Shown: positions 35,294 to 43,521, numbered from the stretch's first letter. The stretch is DNA of 64,000 bases from Enorma phocaeensis (GCF_900186505.1 NZ_LT891970.1:852451-916450), one strand, 5' to 3'. Notes: generated by a model not told the origin, from the letters alone. Numbers and translations are program-made.

Positions 35294-36044
35294 CAGGACC
35301 ACCCGCATAGCGGGTGGTTTGCTCTTAGGGTGTAACCCTAGGGGCCCAGGCCAGGGACTCAAGTCCCTGGCCTGAACGAAGTTCAGGCCCGATAGCCCCT
35401 TGACTCGTGGCACGCCCGTCGAACGGGCGGGCCGCTACCCCCTACCGAACGGGTCCTCGTACTCCTTCACGCTCAGCCTGTCCAGCGCGATGTCGGCGGC
35501 CTCCTGCTCCCTGATGTACTTGGCGATCGTGGCCTCGTTCAGGCCGACGGTGGACACGTAGTAGCCCTCCGCCCAGAACTTCCTGTTCCCGAACTTGTAC
35601 TTGAGGTTCGCGTGCCGGTCGAACATCATCAGCGAGCTCTTCCCCTTCAGGTAGCCCATGAAGCTCGACACGCTGATCTTGGGCGGGATGCTGACCAGCA
35701 TGTGCACGTGGTCCGGCATCAGGTGCCCCTCTATGATCTCCACCCCCTTCCAGCGGCAGAGCTGCCTGAGGATCTCCCCGAGGTCCTTGCGGTATTGGTT
35801 GTATATCGCCTTCCTTCTATACTTCGGTGTGAACACGATGTGGTACTTGCAGAGCCACTTCGTGTGCGCGAGGCTGTTGGCCTTCTGCGCCATGGCTATC
35901 ACCCTCCTCTTGGGGCTGGCGACCTGAACAATCACCATCCTAGGAGGAGGGCGGCCCGTTGCGTAGCATCAGTGGGATCCACCCGCGTAGCGGGTGGTTT
36001 TCAGTGGCGCGCTGCGCGCGCCACAGGGTTGATGACCCTTGAAG
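35294..36044 (-). mobile_element. IS200-like insertion sequence, copy 1 of a tandem pair
   Basis: A 751-base unit carrying one Y1 transposase gene and no tnpB. It is dense in hairpins: ACCACCCGC/GCGGGTGGT near 35298-35320 and again near 35978-35998, a 13-base stem around 35350-35380, CCTGAAC/GTTCAGG near 35371-35388, and GTGGCGCG/CGCGCCAC near 36003-36024, as expected for single-strand transposition by IS200/IS605 elements. It is joined head to tail to copy 2 without intervening bases. The left outer flank is an A-rich stretch. Confidence 0.85.
35435..35893 (-). CDS. tnpA: IS200-type Y1 transposase TnpA (copy 1)
   Basis: HUH single-strand transposase of 152 residues. It starts AQKANSLAHTKWLCKYHIVF with PKYRRK, has the metal-binding His-hydrophobic-His in MPDHVHMLV and the nucleophile Tyr region ATIAKYIREQE. 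ATG 35893 follows AGGAGGG by 9 bases; an in-frame extension upstream is unlikely. It appears intact. It differs from copy 2 by one base seen (codon Ile versus Met in EIIEGH/EIMEGH), so the duplication is recent. Confidence 0.93.
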   Translation of the reverse strand: MAQKANSLAHTKWLCKYHIVFTPKYRRKAIYNQYRKDLGEILRQLCRWKGVEIIEGHLMPDHVHMLVSIPPKISVSSFMGYLKGKSSLMMFDRHANLKYKFGNRKFWAEGYYVSTVGLNEATIAKYIREQEAADIALDRLSVKEYEDPFGRG

Positions 36045-36795
36045 CAGGACCACCCGCATAGCGGGTGGTTTGCTCTTAGGGTGTAACCCTAGGGGCCCAG
36101 GCCAGGGACTCAAGTCCCTGGCCTGAACGAAGTTCAGGCCCGATAGCCCCTTGACTCGTGGCACGCCCGTCGAACGGGCGGGCCGCTACCCCCTACCGAA
36201 CGGGTCCTCGTACTCCTTCACGCTCAGCCTGTCCAGCGCGATGTCGGCGGCCTCCTGCTCCCTGATGTACTTGGCGATCGTGGCCTCGTTCAGGCCGACG
36301 GTGGACACGTAGTAGCCCTCCGCCCAGAACTTCCTGTTCCCGAACTTGTACTTGAGGTTCGCGTGCCGGTCGAACATCATCAGCGAGCTCTTCCCCTTCA
36401 GGTAGCCCATGAAGCTCGACACGCTGATCTTGGGCGGGATGCTGACCAGCATGTGCACGTGGTCCGGCATCAGGTGCCCCTCCATGATCTCCACCCCCTT
36501 CCAGCGGCAGAGCTGCCTGAGGATCTCCCCGAGGTCCTTGCGGTATTGGTTGTATATCGCCTTCCTTCTATACTTCGGTGTGAACACGATGTGGTACTTG
36601 CAGAGCCACTTCGTGTGCGCGAGGCTGTTGGCCTTCTGCGCCATGGCTATCACCCTCCTCTTGGGGCTGGCGACCTGAACAATCACCATCCTAGGAGGAG
36701 GGCGGCCCGTTGCGTAGCATCAGTGGGATCCACCCGCGTAGCGGGTGGTTTTCAGTGGCGCGCTGCGCGCGCCACAGGGTTGATGACCCTTGAAG
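36045..36795 (-). mobile_element. IS200-like insertion sequence, copy 2 of a tandem pair
   Basis: Second 751-base unit, offset exactly 751 bases from copy 1 and essentially identical. Its outer end lies directly against the T-tract of the terminator of the downstream adhesin gene (36796-36822), so the element inserted at the 3' edge of a Rho-independent terminator. Identical hairpins are present in both units. Confidence 0.85.
36186..36644 (-). CDS. tnpA: IS200-type Y1 transposase TnpA (copy 2)
   Basis: Same 152-residue HUH transposase as copy 1, with the His pair in MPDHVHMLV and Tyr in KYIREQE, and the same ribosome site. The only difference I found is Met in place of Ile just before GHLMPDH. 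Both copies look able to encode active enzyme. Confidence 0.93.
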   Translation of the reverse strand: MAQKANSLAHTKWLCKYHIVFTPKYRRKAIYNQYRKDLGEILRQLCRWKGVEIMEGHLMPDHVHMLVSIPPKISVSSFMGYLKGKSSLMMFDRHANLKYKFGNRKFWAEGYYVSTVGLNEATIAKYIREQEAADIALDRLSVKEYEDPFGRG

Positions 36796-36822
36796 AAAAC
36801 GGGGCGGCCGAAGCCGCCCCGT
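36796..36822 (-). terminator. Terminator of the second adhesin gene
   Basis: On the minus strand ACGGGGCGGC pairs with GCCGCCCCGT around a TTCG tetraloop (36799-36822), followed by TTTTCTT, at which the IS200-like element begins. It is 39 bases past the adhesin stop. Confidence 0.9.
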
Positions 36823-36860
36823 CGCTCTCCTTCGCGCGTGCGCACCGGTGCAAGCGAGCG

Positions 36861-39518
36861 CTACCTCATGCGGCGGCGCATCGCGCCGGCGAGGCCGAGC
36901 GCACCGGCACCCGCGGCCGCGATCACCGCGGTCACAAGCGGAACCATGTCGCCGGTACTCGTGAGCGTCTCATCTGCGGGAGTCTGGGGCTCCTCTTCGC
37001 CGAAGATGGAGGGGGCGTCCTTGCTCCACTTGGCATACAGCGTGATGTCCCCGGTCACCGGCGCGCTGAAATCATACGGGGTGGTGAGGCTCGCGTCGGC
37101 GTACCATCCCTCGAACGTCCAGCCCGCGCAAACCGGCTCGGCGGGCCGCGCAACGGTTGTGCCGTTCTCGACCTCGACGACCGTGTTCTCGGTCGAGGCC
37201 AGGCAATCATCGAAGGTCACGGTGTGGATGATGGTGGTGACCTTGCCTCCGACCTGCTGGGCGAACCCCTCGGCGGCATCCTTATCGGCAAACACCCAGG
37301 TGTTTCCCTGCCTGTCAACGACGGCGTGCGCGCCACCGTTTTCAAGAGCCTCGTCCGTGGAGGGGAAGATGTCGTAGGGCGTCGCGCCGCCGTTCACGGC
37401 CACCGCAGCGCCGGGCGCGAGGTAGTCTCCGACCGCACGGTCGCTGAACGATCCGCCGGAGACGAAGCCCTTGCCGTTCTCGTCCTTGAAGTTATCCGAG
37501 CGCAGGGCGCCCACGAACTCGCCGCCGGTGATGGACATCTCGATCAGATCGATGGACTCCTGATCGTTGCCCATGACGTTGTGCTGGATGAACGCAGTAT
37601 TCGCCTCGATGGTGCCGCCGTTCACGGTCACCTTGACAGGCAGCTTGGTGGAGTGCTGCGCGACGATGATACCGCCGCCGTCGACGGAGTTGCCGCCGCC
37701 AATCTGATCCTTGCGATAGACGATAGTCTGGCTGGTATCGCCCTTGATGGTGCCGCCGTTGACGGTGAGCTCGCCGGCACGGATCTCAACGCCGCTGCAA
37801 CCATCGAGCGTGCCACCGTTGATGACGAGCTTGCCGTACTGAGGATGATAGATTGCCGGGCCGGCCTCGCTTATGAGCGTGCCGCCGTTGACGGTGATGA
37901 GCGTGTTGTCCTTCGTGCCGTCGCCGTTGCCGCTCACCGCGAAGGCACGCGCCTCGACGGTGGCGCCCTCGTTCACCGTGAGCTTGGTGGCGGTCGCCTC
38001 GTCGAAGACGGCACCTTGGGCGCTACCGTAGACCGTGATGCCGTAGATGTAACCGTCGTTGCCGGAAACGGGCGAGCTGTTGATGGCCGCGCCGTCATTC
38101 AAGGTGAGCTCGGCGCCGCTTAGCACGCGCATGCCGTAGCCATCACCCGACTTCGGGACCTCGACCGTGAGGGTTGCATCTTCCATGGTGAGCGCGGTGC
38201 CCTGGCCGGTAATCACGACGGCGAACGTGCGCGCAATCTGGCAGGTGTCGACGATGGTGCCATTCTTGATGGTGCTTGAGCCGTCCGTGAAGGTGATGCC
38301 GGCGTCGTCCTGCTTCTCCTTGCCCGTAAGCGAGAGCGTGTGGCCGCCGAGATCGATGGTGATGCCCTTGTCGATCGTCACGGGCGCGGTCGAGGCATCC
38401 GCGAGCAGCGTCACCGTCTGGCCATCCTGAGCCTTAGCGACCGCCTCCTCGAAGGACTGGTAGCCCACACCGTTGACGGTGGCGACGTCCGGAAGCTCCA
38501 CGACGAGGCCGTTCTCGTCCTGCGTGACGCCCTCGACCAGGAACGCATCAACTTCGCTCGAGAACGTGCCACCGGAGATGCTGGGAACAGACGGGTACTT
38601 ATCATCATCCGGGATGACGAGCTCTCCGGTGAACGTGCCGCCCTTCACATCGATGCTGCCTCCCTCTCTGGCGCCCAGCGGGTAGGTGAAGAGAACGCCG
38701 GTGTCGCTCGCCGTGAAGGTGCCGCCGGTAATGGTGAGCTGGCCAGCATCGGCATCATCGGAGAGGTAGCCGTTTGCAAGCACGCCCGTTGAGGCGTTGT
38801 TGACCGTGAAAGTGCCGCCCGAAATGGTCGCCCTGTGCCAGTTGAGGACCGTGGGGCCATTGGTGTTGGAGAAGTCGCCGCCCGAGATCTCAAGCACGCC
38901 GAAGTCGTCGTTCTTGACGGTGTTCATGCCGCCGGAGAACGTGCCGCCGTTGATCGTGAGCGTCACCTCGGCGCTCTGGGGACGCACGACACCGCAGTCG
39001 TTCGACGAATCGCCATAATAGCCGTTGTCGATCGCGCTCGAGCCAGCGTCTTTCTGCTCGAGCGAGAACCCGGCGTTGATCGTCATGGAGCCGAGGTTCT
39101 TGATGACGTACCACGTGTTTCCCGTGAAGGTCCCGCCGTTGAGCGTTGCGGTGCCCGTAGGCGAGTTGTAGATCGCGCCCTTGCCGGATACCGAGGCGCC
39201 GTTCACCGTACCGGGGCCCACGATGGTTAGGGTGCCGTGGTTGGTGATCGCATGATTGTCCACGGCGGTCACGTCACGCCCGTTCAGATCGATGGTCAGC
39301 GTCTTGCCCTCAGGGACCACGATGTCCTGGGCATCGTCGGTAAGCGTGACCGTACCGCCATTAGGCGCTTCCTTAATCGCCTCACTCACCGTATCATAAG
39401 GAGTGCCGTCTACCGTCGCCGCCTGTGCCCAAGCCGCCTTCGGCATAAACCCGATCACGGCTATGAGCAGTGCCGCGGCAAACGCCAGCAGGTGGCGCAT
39501 TGCCCGATTCTTCTGCAT
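36861..39518 (-). CDS. Cell-wall-anchored beta-helix adhesin-like protein (second)
   Basis: An 885-residue surface protein. Signal peptide (HLLAFAAALLIAVIGFMPKA, cleaved near AWA), then at least a dozen short repeats of the form TVNGGT-F/I-x-G (TLTINGGTFSGG, TISGGTFTVNN, LVINGGTLDGC) that build a right-handed beta-helix. Near the C-terminus is a Listeria-Bacteroides-type repeat (GWTFEGWYADASLTTPYDF to ITLYAKW). It ends with sorting signal LTSTGD, a hydrophobic helix and RRRMR. ATG 39518 follows GGAAGG. It resembles the adhesin at 31188-33629 in design but not closely in sequence. Function in glycan or mucus binding is inferred. Confidence 0.84.
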   Translation of the reverse strand: MQKNRAMRHLLAFAAALLIAVIGFMPKAAWAQAATVDGTPYDTVSEAIKEAPNGGTVTLTDDAQDIVVPEGKTLTIDLNGRDVTAVDNHAITNHGTLTIVGPGTVNGASVSGKGAIYNSPTGTATLNGGTFTGNTWYVIKNLGSMTINAGFSLEQKDAGSSAIDNGYYGDSSNDCGVVRPQSAEVTLTINGGTFSGGMNTVKNDDFGVLEISGGDFSNTNGPTVLNWHRATISGGTFTVNNASTGVLANGYLSDDADAGQLTITGGTFTASDTGVLFTYPLGAREGGSIDVKGGTFTGELVIPDDDKYPSVPSISGGTFSSEVDAFLVEGVTQDENGLVVELPDVATVNGVGYQSFEEAVAKAQDGQTVTLLADASTAPVTIDKGITIDLGGHTLSLTGKEKQDDAGITFTDGSSTIKNGTIVDTCQIARTFAVVITGQGTALTMEDATLTVEVPKSGDGYGMRVLSGAELTLNDGAAINSSPVSGNDGYIYGITVYGSAQGAVFDEATATKLTVNEGATVEARAFAVSGNGDGTKDNTLITVNGGTLISEAGPAIYHPQYGKLVINGGTLDGCSGVEIRAGELTVNGGTIKGDTSQTIVYRKDQIGGGNSVDGGGIIVAQHSTKLPVKVTVNGGTIEANTAFIQHNVMGNDQESIDLIEMSITGGEFVGALRSDNFKDENGKGFVSGGSFSDRAVGDYLAPGAAVAVNGGATPYDIFPSTDEALENGGAHAVVDRQGNTWVFADKDAAEGFAQQVGGKVTTIIHTVTFDDCLASTENTVVEVENGTTVARPAEPVCAGWTFEGWYADASLTTPYDFSAPVTGDITLYAKWSKDAPSIFGEEEPQTPADETLTSTGDMVPLVTAVIAAAGAGALGLAGAMRRRMR

Positions 39519-39873
39519 AATCCTTCCCCTTCCATGCCGCTCGGCGCAGCGCAACAGATAGATGTGCCCTCAGGATACGCTCCCCCCTGATAAAAATGCA
39601 AGGGTGAACGCGCGATCGAGCGCGAATTCATGTCTGGAAGGTTCTGGTTTTGTCGCCTTGGCTAGAAGGGCGCGGAGGCCGTCGAGACACCAGATAGCCG
39701 TTTTAGCAATCCGCCCCAGCACCGGGACGTATAGTGCTGGGGCGGTATGTCGATTCCAGAGCGAGGCGGCGCCCACTCTTGAATCTCTTGATAGGGGTCG
39801 TGCTCCTACGGTTCATCCACTAGTCGGCGCATCTTGCCGGACGGGGCCAGAACGGCCTTGCAACAGGATGAGC
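39519..39873. other. Intergenic region with a 12-base-stem hairpin
   Basis: 355 bases without a supported gene. The main feature is a perfect inverted repeat, arms 39711-39722 and 39734-39745 (CCGCCCCAGCAC), loop 11 bases. It may be the old terminator of the SDR gene whose 3' remnant follows on the minus strand. Short open frames here have no ribosome site or family resemblance. Confidence 0.5.
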
Positions 39874-39975
39874 CTAGATGGCGCACTTGCCGCCGTCGAT
39901 GGCGATGGTCTGGCCGGTGAGGTACGAGGCGCTGTCGGAGGCGAGCAGCGTCACCAGACCGTCCATCTCCTCGGC
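39874..39975 (-). pseudogene. 3' remnant of a short-chain dehydrogenase (SDR) gene
   Basis: On the minus strand the last about 33 codons of a classical SDR are readable: EEMDGLVTLLASDSASYLTG then QTIAIDGGKCAI and a TAG stop (39876-39874). This is the usual C-terminus of glucose or hydroxysteroid dehydrogenase-type SDRs. Upstream of 39975 the match ends abruptly, where a TetR reading frame begins on the other strand. The gene is destroyed. Confidence 0.75.
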
Positions 39976-40481
39976 TCATCCTGGACCGCCCCGAACATCG
40001 CATCACGGTCACCACGCTCTGCCGCGAAGCCGGTATCAATCGCTCGACGTTCTACGCCCACTATCGAACGATCGAGCAGGTCCTGGATGGGATGGAACGC
40101 GCGTTTGCCGAGCGCCTCCCCTTAATAAACGAGGACCACCCCATGAGCGAGAACCTCGACGAGTACGAGGGATTCCTCCGATACTGCCGCACCCATAGCG
40201 CCCGATTCATCGCTCTGAGACGCACCGGAAAGCTCGAGGGCTCGATGCTCCTCCGTGCTGAAACGCTCGATCTGAGCACCCATCGCATGCCGGGCAGGCG
40301 CAACGACGAGATGCATCGCCTGCTCGTGAGCTATGCCGTGGAGGGGACGCTCGCCGTGATCGAACGACGGCTGACCGAGCCGGAACCGCTGACCCCGGAG
40401 CATCTCTCCCATGTCCTTCTGGGGGCGACCCTCTCCCTCGACACCGTCGAATCTTCCCTCGATCTTGAATCATTCGATTAG
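39976..40481 (+). pseudogene. TetR-family regulator lacking its start (5'-truncated)
   Basis: From 39976 the frame reads as a TetR regulator from within the HTH: ITVTTLCREAGINRSTFYAH, then YRTIEQVLDGMERAF and a helical C-terminal domain ending LDTVESSLDLESFD. About 20 N-terminal residues and the start codon are missing because the frame runs into the SDR remnant. An internal ATG at 40092 could yield only a fragment without the recognition helix. The likely ancestor was a divergent SDR-TetR pair whose shared promoter and both 5' ends were deleted. Confidence 0.72.
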
Positions 40482-40550
40482 CGCCAGCGGATCCTGCAAG
40501 CCCCGGACCGCGGCGCTTCCATAATCGTCGCAGTCGATTTGCAATGATAC

Positions 40551-40572
40551 GAGTAATCTACTCAGTTATAAT
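40551..40572 (+). promoter_or_regulatory. Candidate promoter/operator of the AlbA-domain gene
   Basis: A consensus -10 TATAAT at 40567-40572 is preceded by a small inverted repeat GAGTA-ATC-TACTC (40551-40563) that would overlap the spacer. No good -35 is seen at 17 bases, consistent with a regulated promoter. The gene start is 66 bases downstream. Confidence 0.45.
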
Positions 40573-40637
40573 GCAACGAAACAAATATCGTTTCAATTCA
40601 ATTGCGACGATAAGGACCCGCGTGAAAGGATCTTCTC

Positions 40638-41897
40638 GTGGAAGAAACGAAATCGTTGGAGTTCAAACGCGAGCCTGCTCGTACGTTTCTCAAAACGGTA
40701 AGCGCTTTCGCGAATTACGGTACGGGGGAAATTCTCTTTGGAGTCGAAGACGACGGTTCCGTTACGGGGGTTGAGGATGTCGCGCACATGCGCCTGGCAA
40801 TCGAAAACGCTCTCAACGATAGCATGAGCCCCGTGCCTCGATTTAGCATCGAGCGCCGGGTGATTTCCGGTCTTCCTGTCGTTGCTCTCACGGTGTTCGA
40901 GGGTGAAAACAAGCCGTATCTCTATCGCGGAAAGGCCTATCGAAGGAACGATACGGCAGATGTGGAAGTCGACCGCATCGAGTTCAACCGGTTGGTACTT
41001 GAGGGACGACATCTCACATTCGATGAGGTTTCCAGCAAGGAGCAGGTGCTCTCCTTTGAGATCTTAGGGGCGGAGCTCCGGGAACGTGTCGGGGTAGAGA
41101 CTATGAGCACCGACATACTCAGAACGCTTGGTCTGTACACGGCAGGCGGCGGATACAGCAATGCGGCAGCGATGCTCGCCGATAAGAACGCGCTGCCCGG
41201 CATCGATGTCGTTCGTTTCGGCTCGAATATCAGCGAGATTCGCGATAGAGAGCGTTTTATCGGAATATCGGCGCTCAGCCAACTACATGGGGCGCTCGAT
41301 ATGTACCGTAAGTACTACCAATATGAGGTGATCGACGGCGCGCTGAGGACGACGAGGCAGATGGTCCCGGAAGAGGCGTTCAGAGAAGCGGTCGCAAACG
41401 CCCTGATTCACCGTCGATGGGATATCCCGGCAAACATCCAGATTTCCATGGAATCGGGTAGCGTCACTGTGTCATCTCCTGGAGGGCTCCCTTCGGGTAT
41501 CACCTTTGGGGAATACCTTAGCGGGCATGTTTCCGTGTTGCGAAACCCTATTATTGCCAACGTGTTCTATCGTCTCGACTATGTCGAGATATTCGGTACG
41601 GGCGTAGAGAGAATCATGGCGGCATACGATGAGATGCCGGTAAAACCGCAGTTTTCCGTGTCGGATAACCTGCTGACCGTTGAGTTGCCGGTTATAGATC
41701 AGGGTATGGCGCTCACGCTGGAGGAGGGGCGGGCGCTTTCCGCGTTCGCGCAGGGCAGAGTTCTTTCCCGTAAGGAATTTGAGGATATGCTCGGTGTGAG
41801 CCGAGCGAAGGCAGGACGACTGCTGAACGCGCTCGTGGCGCGGGGCCTTGTCAGGCGCAGCGGCTCGGGTAGGGCGACCCGCTATGCGACGAGATAG
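40638..41897 (+). CDS. ATP-binding protein with Schlafen/AlbA_2 domain
   Basis: A 419-residue protein of the family often annotated as RecG-like or DNA-binding transcriptional regulator. The N-terminal AlbA_2/Schlafen domain (about 1-115) has TKSLEFKREPARTFLKTVSA and FANYGTGEILFGVEDDG. The C-terminal HATPase-like region has REAVANALIHRRW and TVSSPGGLPSGIT plus FGTGVERIM. The extreme C-terminus is a winged helix (RKEFEDMLGVSRAKAGRLLN). GTG 40638 follows AAAGGA by 7 bases. Codon use is less GC-rich than its neighbours, suggesting transfer. Such proteins occur in accessory and defence islands; no partner gene is adjacent. Confidence 0.82.
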   Translation: MEETKSLEFKREPARTFLKTVSAFANYGTGEILFGVEDDGSVTGVEDVAHMRLAIENALNDSMSPVPRFSIERRVISGLPVVALTVFEGENKPYLYRGKAYRRNDTADVEVDRIEFNRLVLEGRHLTFDEVSSKEQVLSFEILGAELRERVGVETMSTDILRTLGLYTAGGGYSNAAAMLADKNALPGIDVVRFGSNISEIRDRERFIGISALSQLHGALDMYRKYYQYEVIDGALRTTRQMVPEEAFREAVANALIHRRWDIPANIQISMESGSVTVSSPGGLPSGITFGEYLSGHVSVLRNPIIANVFYRLDYVEIFGTGVERIMAAYDEMPVKPQFSVSDNLLTVELPVIDQGMALTLEEGRALSAFAQGRVLSRKEFEDMLGVSRAKAGRLLNALVARGLVRRSGSGRATRYATR

Positions 41898-41978
41898 GCA
41901 CCGCTCGTGTGAGTGTATCTAGTCAAGTCGTTTGAGCAGCATGTGCATAAAGACCTGAGCAGCGCCCGCACGCGACAG

Positions 41979-42046
41979 AAAACATGTACATGAGCGCCAT
42001 CTTCTGCCCGAAATAGGCCCTTCCGCGCCGCTCATGTACATGTTTT
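41979..42046. repeat. Perfect 18-base inverted repeat with ATGTACAT core
   Basis: AAAACATGTACATGAGCG at 41979-41996 is repeated inverted at 42029-42046, with 32 bases between. Each arm itself contains the palindrome ACATGTACATG's core ATGTACAT. It stands between the AlbA gene and the decayed aldo/keto reductase. There is no gene in it, and no T-run marks it as a normal terminator. Confidence 0.65.
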
Positions 42047-42800
42047 GCCGCATCACGGCGACAACATCAGCGTAATCGGCCTCGGGGCAGGCAGCCTGCG
42101 CGTGTCCGAACCGGCAGAGATCGAGCGCACCGTGGAGGCCGCCATCGAAGCTGGCATCAACCACTTCGACTACGTCACCACCAACGACAAGCTGTTCGAA
42201 CCCATGGCGCGAGCTATCCGTCGCCATCGTGCTGAGGTCCACCTACAGGTGCATCTGGGGGTGGACTATCGCGGTCACGAGTACGCGTGAACAACCGACC
42301 CCAAAGCAGCCATCAGCGAATTTGATCAGCGGCTACGCACCCTCGGAACCGACTACGCCGTTTTGGCTTTATCCACTGCATCGATGGGGATGCCGACCTC
42401 GACCGCGTTATGAACGGCGGCACATGGGGTTACGCGCTCACGCAGAAGCAGGCGGGTGTGGGCATTTCTGTCATGAAGCCGTTTGCGGGTGGCCAGCTGC
42501 TCGACGCTCTCCAGTCGCCGTTTTGCCGGGCGCTCACCCGCGTACAGTGCATTCAGTATGCGCTCGACCGCCCCGGCGCTCTCACGGTGCTGCCCGGCGT
42601 GCGCGGATTGGGTGACCTTGAGATCCTCGCATATGTCGATGCGACGCCCGAGGAACGCGACTACTCCGTGCTAGCGGACATGGCACCCGAGTCGCGCGCC
42701 GTGAGCTGCATGTACTGCAACCATTGCCAGCCCTGCCCAGCAGGCATCCAGATTGGAACGGTGAACAAGTACTACGACCTCGCGTGCCTGGGCGACAAGC
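42045..42800 (+). pseudogene. Aldo/keto reductase gene, decayed
   Basis: Readable pieces of a 4Fe-4S aldo/keto reductase: VIGLGAGSLRVSEPAEIERT at the start, a premature TGA at 42288-42290 (just before TTDPKAA), a frameshift near 42365, then GFIHCIDGDADLDRVMNGG, GVGISVMKPFAGGQLL, LTVLPGVRGLGDLE and the ferredoxin-like CMYCNHCQPCP. About 100 residues of the barrel between NGGTWGYA and GVGISVM are missing. The 3' end is cut by an IS3 fragment at about 42801. Nonsense, frameshift and deletion together show it is dead. Confidence 0.82.
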
Positions 42801-43112
42801 GTCCACCACTCCAACCACGGCTCGCAGTACGCCTCGCTGCTGCTCGGGAAGACCATGCGCGACGCGGGGATCGAGCCGTCAATGGGCTCGACATCGTCGC
42901 TGTGGGACTACGCGGCCATGGAGTCGCTCATGGGGCTCATCAAGGCCGAGTGCGTCCACGCGCACACCTTCGAGACGCGCGAGCGGGCAGCGCTGGAGAT
43001 ATTCGACTACATCGAGGCGTTCTACAACAGGGCGCGGATCCGCTCCGCGCTCGGCGACCTCAGCCCCGAGGAGTTCGAGGCGAGGCATATGGAGGAAGCT
43101 GCGGCGGCGTAG
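42801..43112 (+). pseudogene. IS3-family transposase OrfB, C-terminal remnant
   Basis: About 103 codons of the DDE integrase core: VHHSNHGSQYASLLLG (the second catalytic Asp is Asn here), then SMGSTSSLWDYAAMESLMGL with the catalytic Glu, IKAE, and FYNRARIRSALGDLSPEEFE before the stop. The N-terminal part and OrfA are absent. Following it, GGGTGTAAACGGAGTCGG (43116-43133) is probably an IS end; a near copy occurs at 45167-45184. Confidence 0.82.
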
Positions 43113-43140
43113 AGGGTGTAAACGGAGTCGGGGTAGATTC

Positions 43141-43308
43141 AGATTCACCCTCAACCTCGCCTATGGGGAGAACATCAAGACCATCTCGGTCGTTCTTGGT
43201 TACGCTACCCCGTCGTACACCCTCGATCTCTACGTCGGATACATACCCCCAACGAACGCGGAGCTCTCGAACCGCTACATGGGCAGGGCCGAGGCGGTTG
43301 CCGCGTAA
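43141..43308 (+). pseudogene. Phage/ICE-type tyrosine recombinase, C-terminal remnant
   Basis: About 55 codons matching the last part of a tyrosine integrase: ISVVLGYATPSYTLDLYVGY, which includes the nucleophile Tyr, then an Ala-rich end and stop. The upstream catalytic Arg and His boxes are missing, removed by the IS3 insertion or deletion. It lies 104 bases before tRNA-Gly in the orientation expected for an integrase beside a tRNA attachment site, so it marks a lost integrative element. Confidence 0.75.
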
Positions 43309-43349
43309 GCCATTTTCGTGCTGATCGCACCCGTTTACGCGGCGATGCC

Positions 43350-43378
43350 TTGTCCCGCGAAAACTGGCACGGTATACT
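43350..43378 (+). promoter_or_regulatory. tRNA-Gly promoter
   Basis: TTGTCC (43350-43355), a 17-base spacer and TATACT (43373-43378), 34 bases before the tRNA-Gly 5' end. Confidence 0.7.
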
Positions 43379-43412
43379 ATCCCCTGCGCCGGTTCTTCCG
43401 GCTATCACATAT

Positions 43413-43487
43413 GCGGGCATCGCCAAGTGGTAAGGCATCAGCTTCCCAAGCTGACACTCGCGGGTTCGAGTCCCGTTGCCCGCTCCA
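43413..43487 (+). tRNA. tRNA-Gly (anticodon CCC)
   Basis: Complete 75-base cloverleaf with encoded CCA. Acceptor GCGGGCA/TGCCCGC, D-arm GCCAAGTGGTAAGGC, anticodon stem TCAGC/GCTGA with loop TTCCCAA, and T-arm GGGTTCGAGTCCC. It appears intact next to an integrase remnant. Confidence 0.98.
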
Positions 43488-43495
43488 GACCTCTC

Positions 43496-43521
43496 ACGGC
43501 ACCGGTAACGGTGCCGTTTTG
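43496..43521 (+). terminator. tRNA-Gly terminator
   Basis: ACGGCACCG (43496-43504) pairs perfectly with CGGTGCCGT (43509-43517) around GTAA, followed by TTTG. Confidence 0.9.

Noticed and set aside
36363..38123. 586-residue plus-strand open frame running from the IS into the adhesin
   Set aside because: It reads backwards through tnpA and the beta-helix repeats, so it is an artefact of high GC.
39562..40125. Plus-strand open frame spanning the SDR/TetR scar
   Set aside because: It is out of frame with the TetR sequence, crosses the SDR remnant antisense and has no ribosome site.
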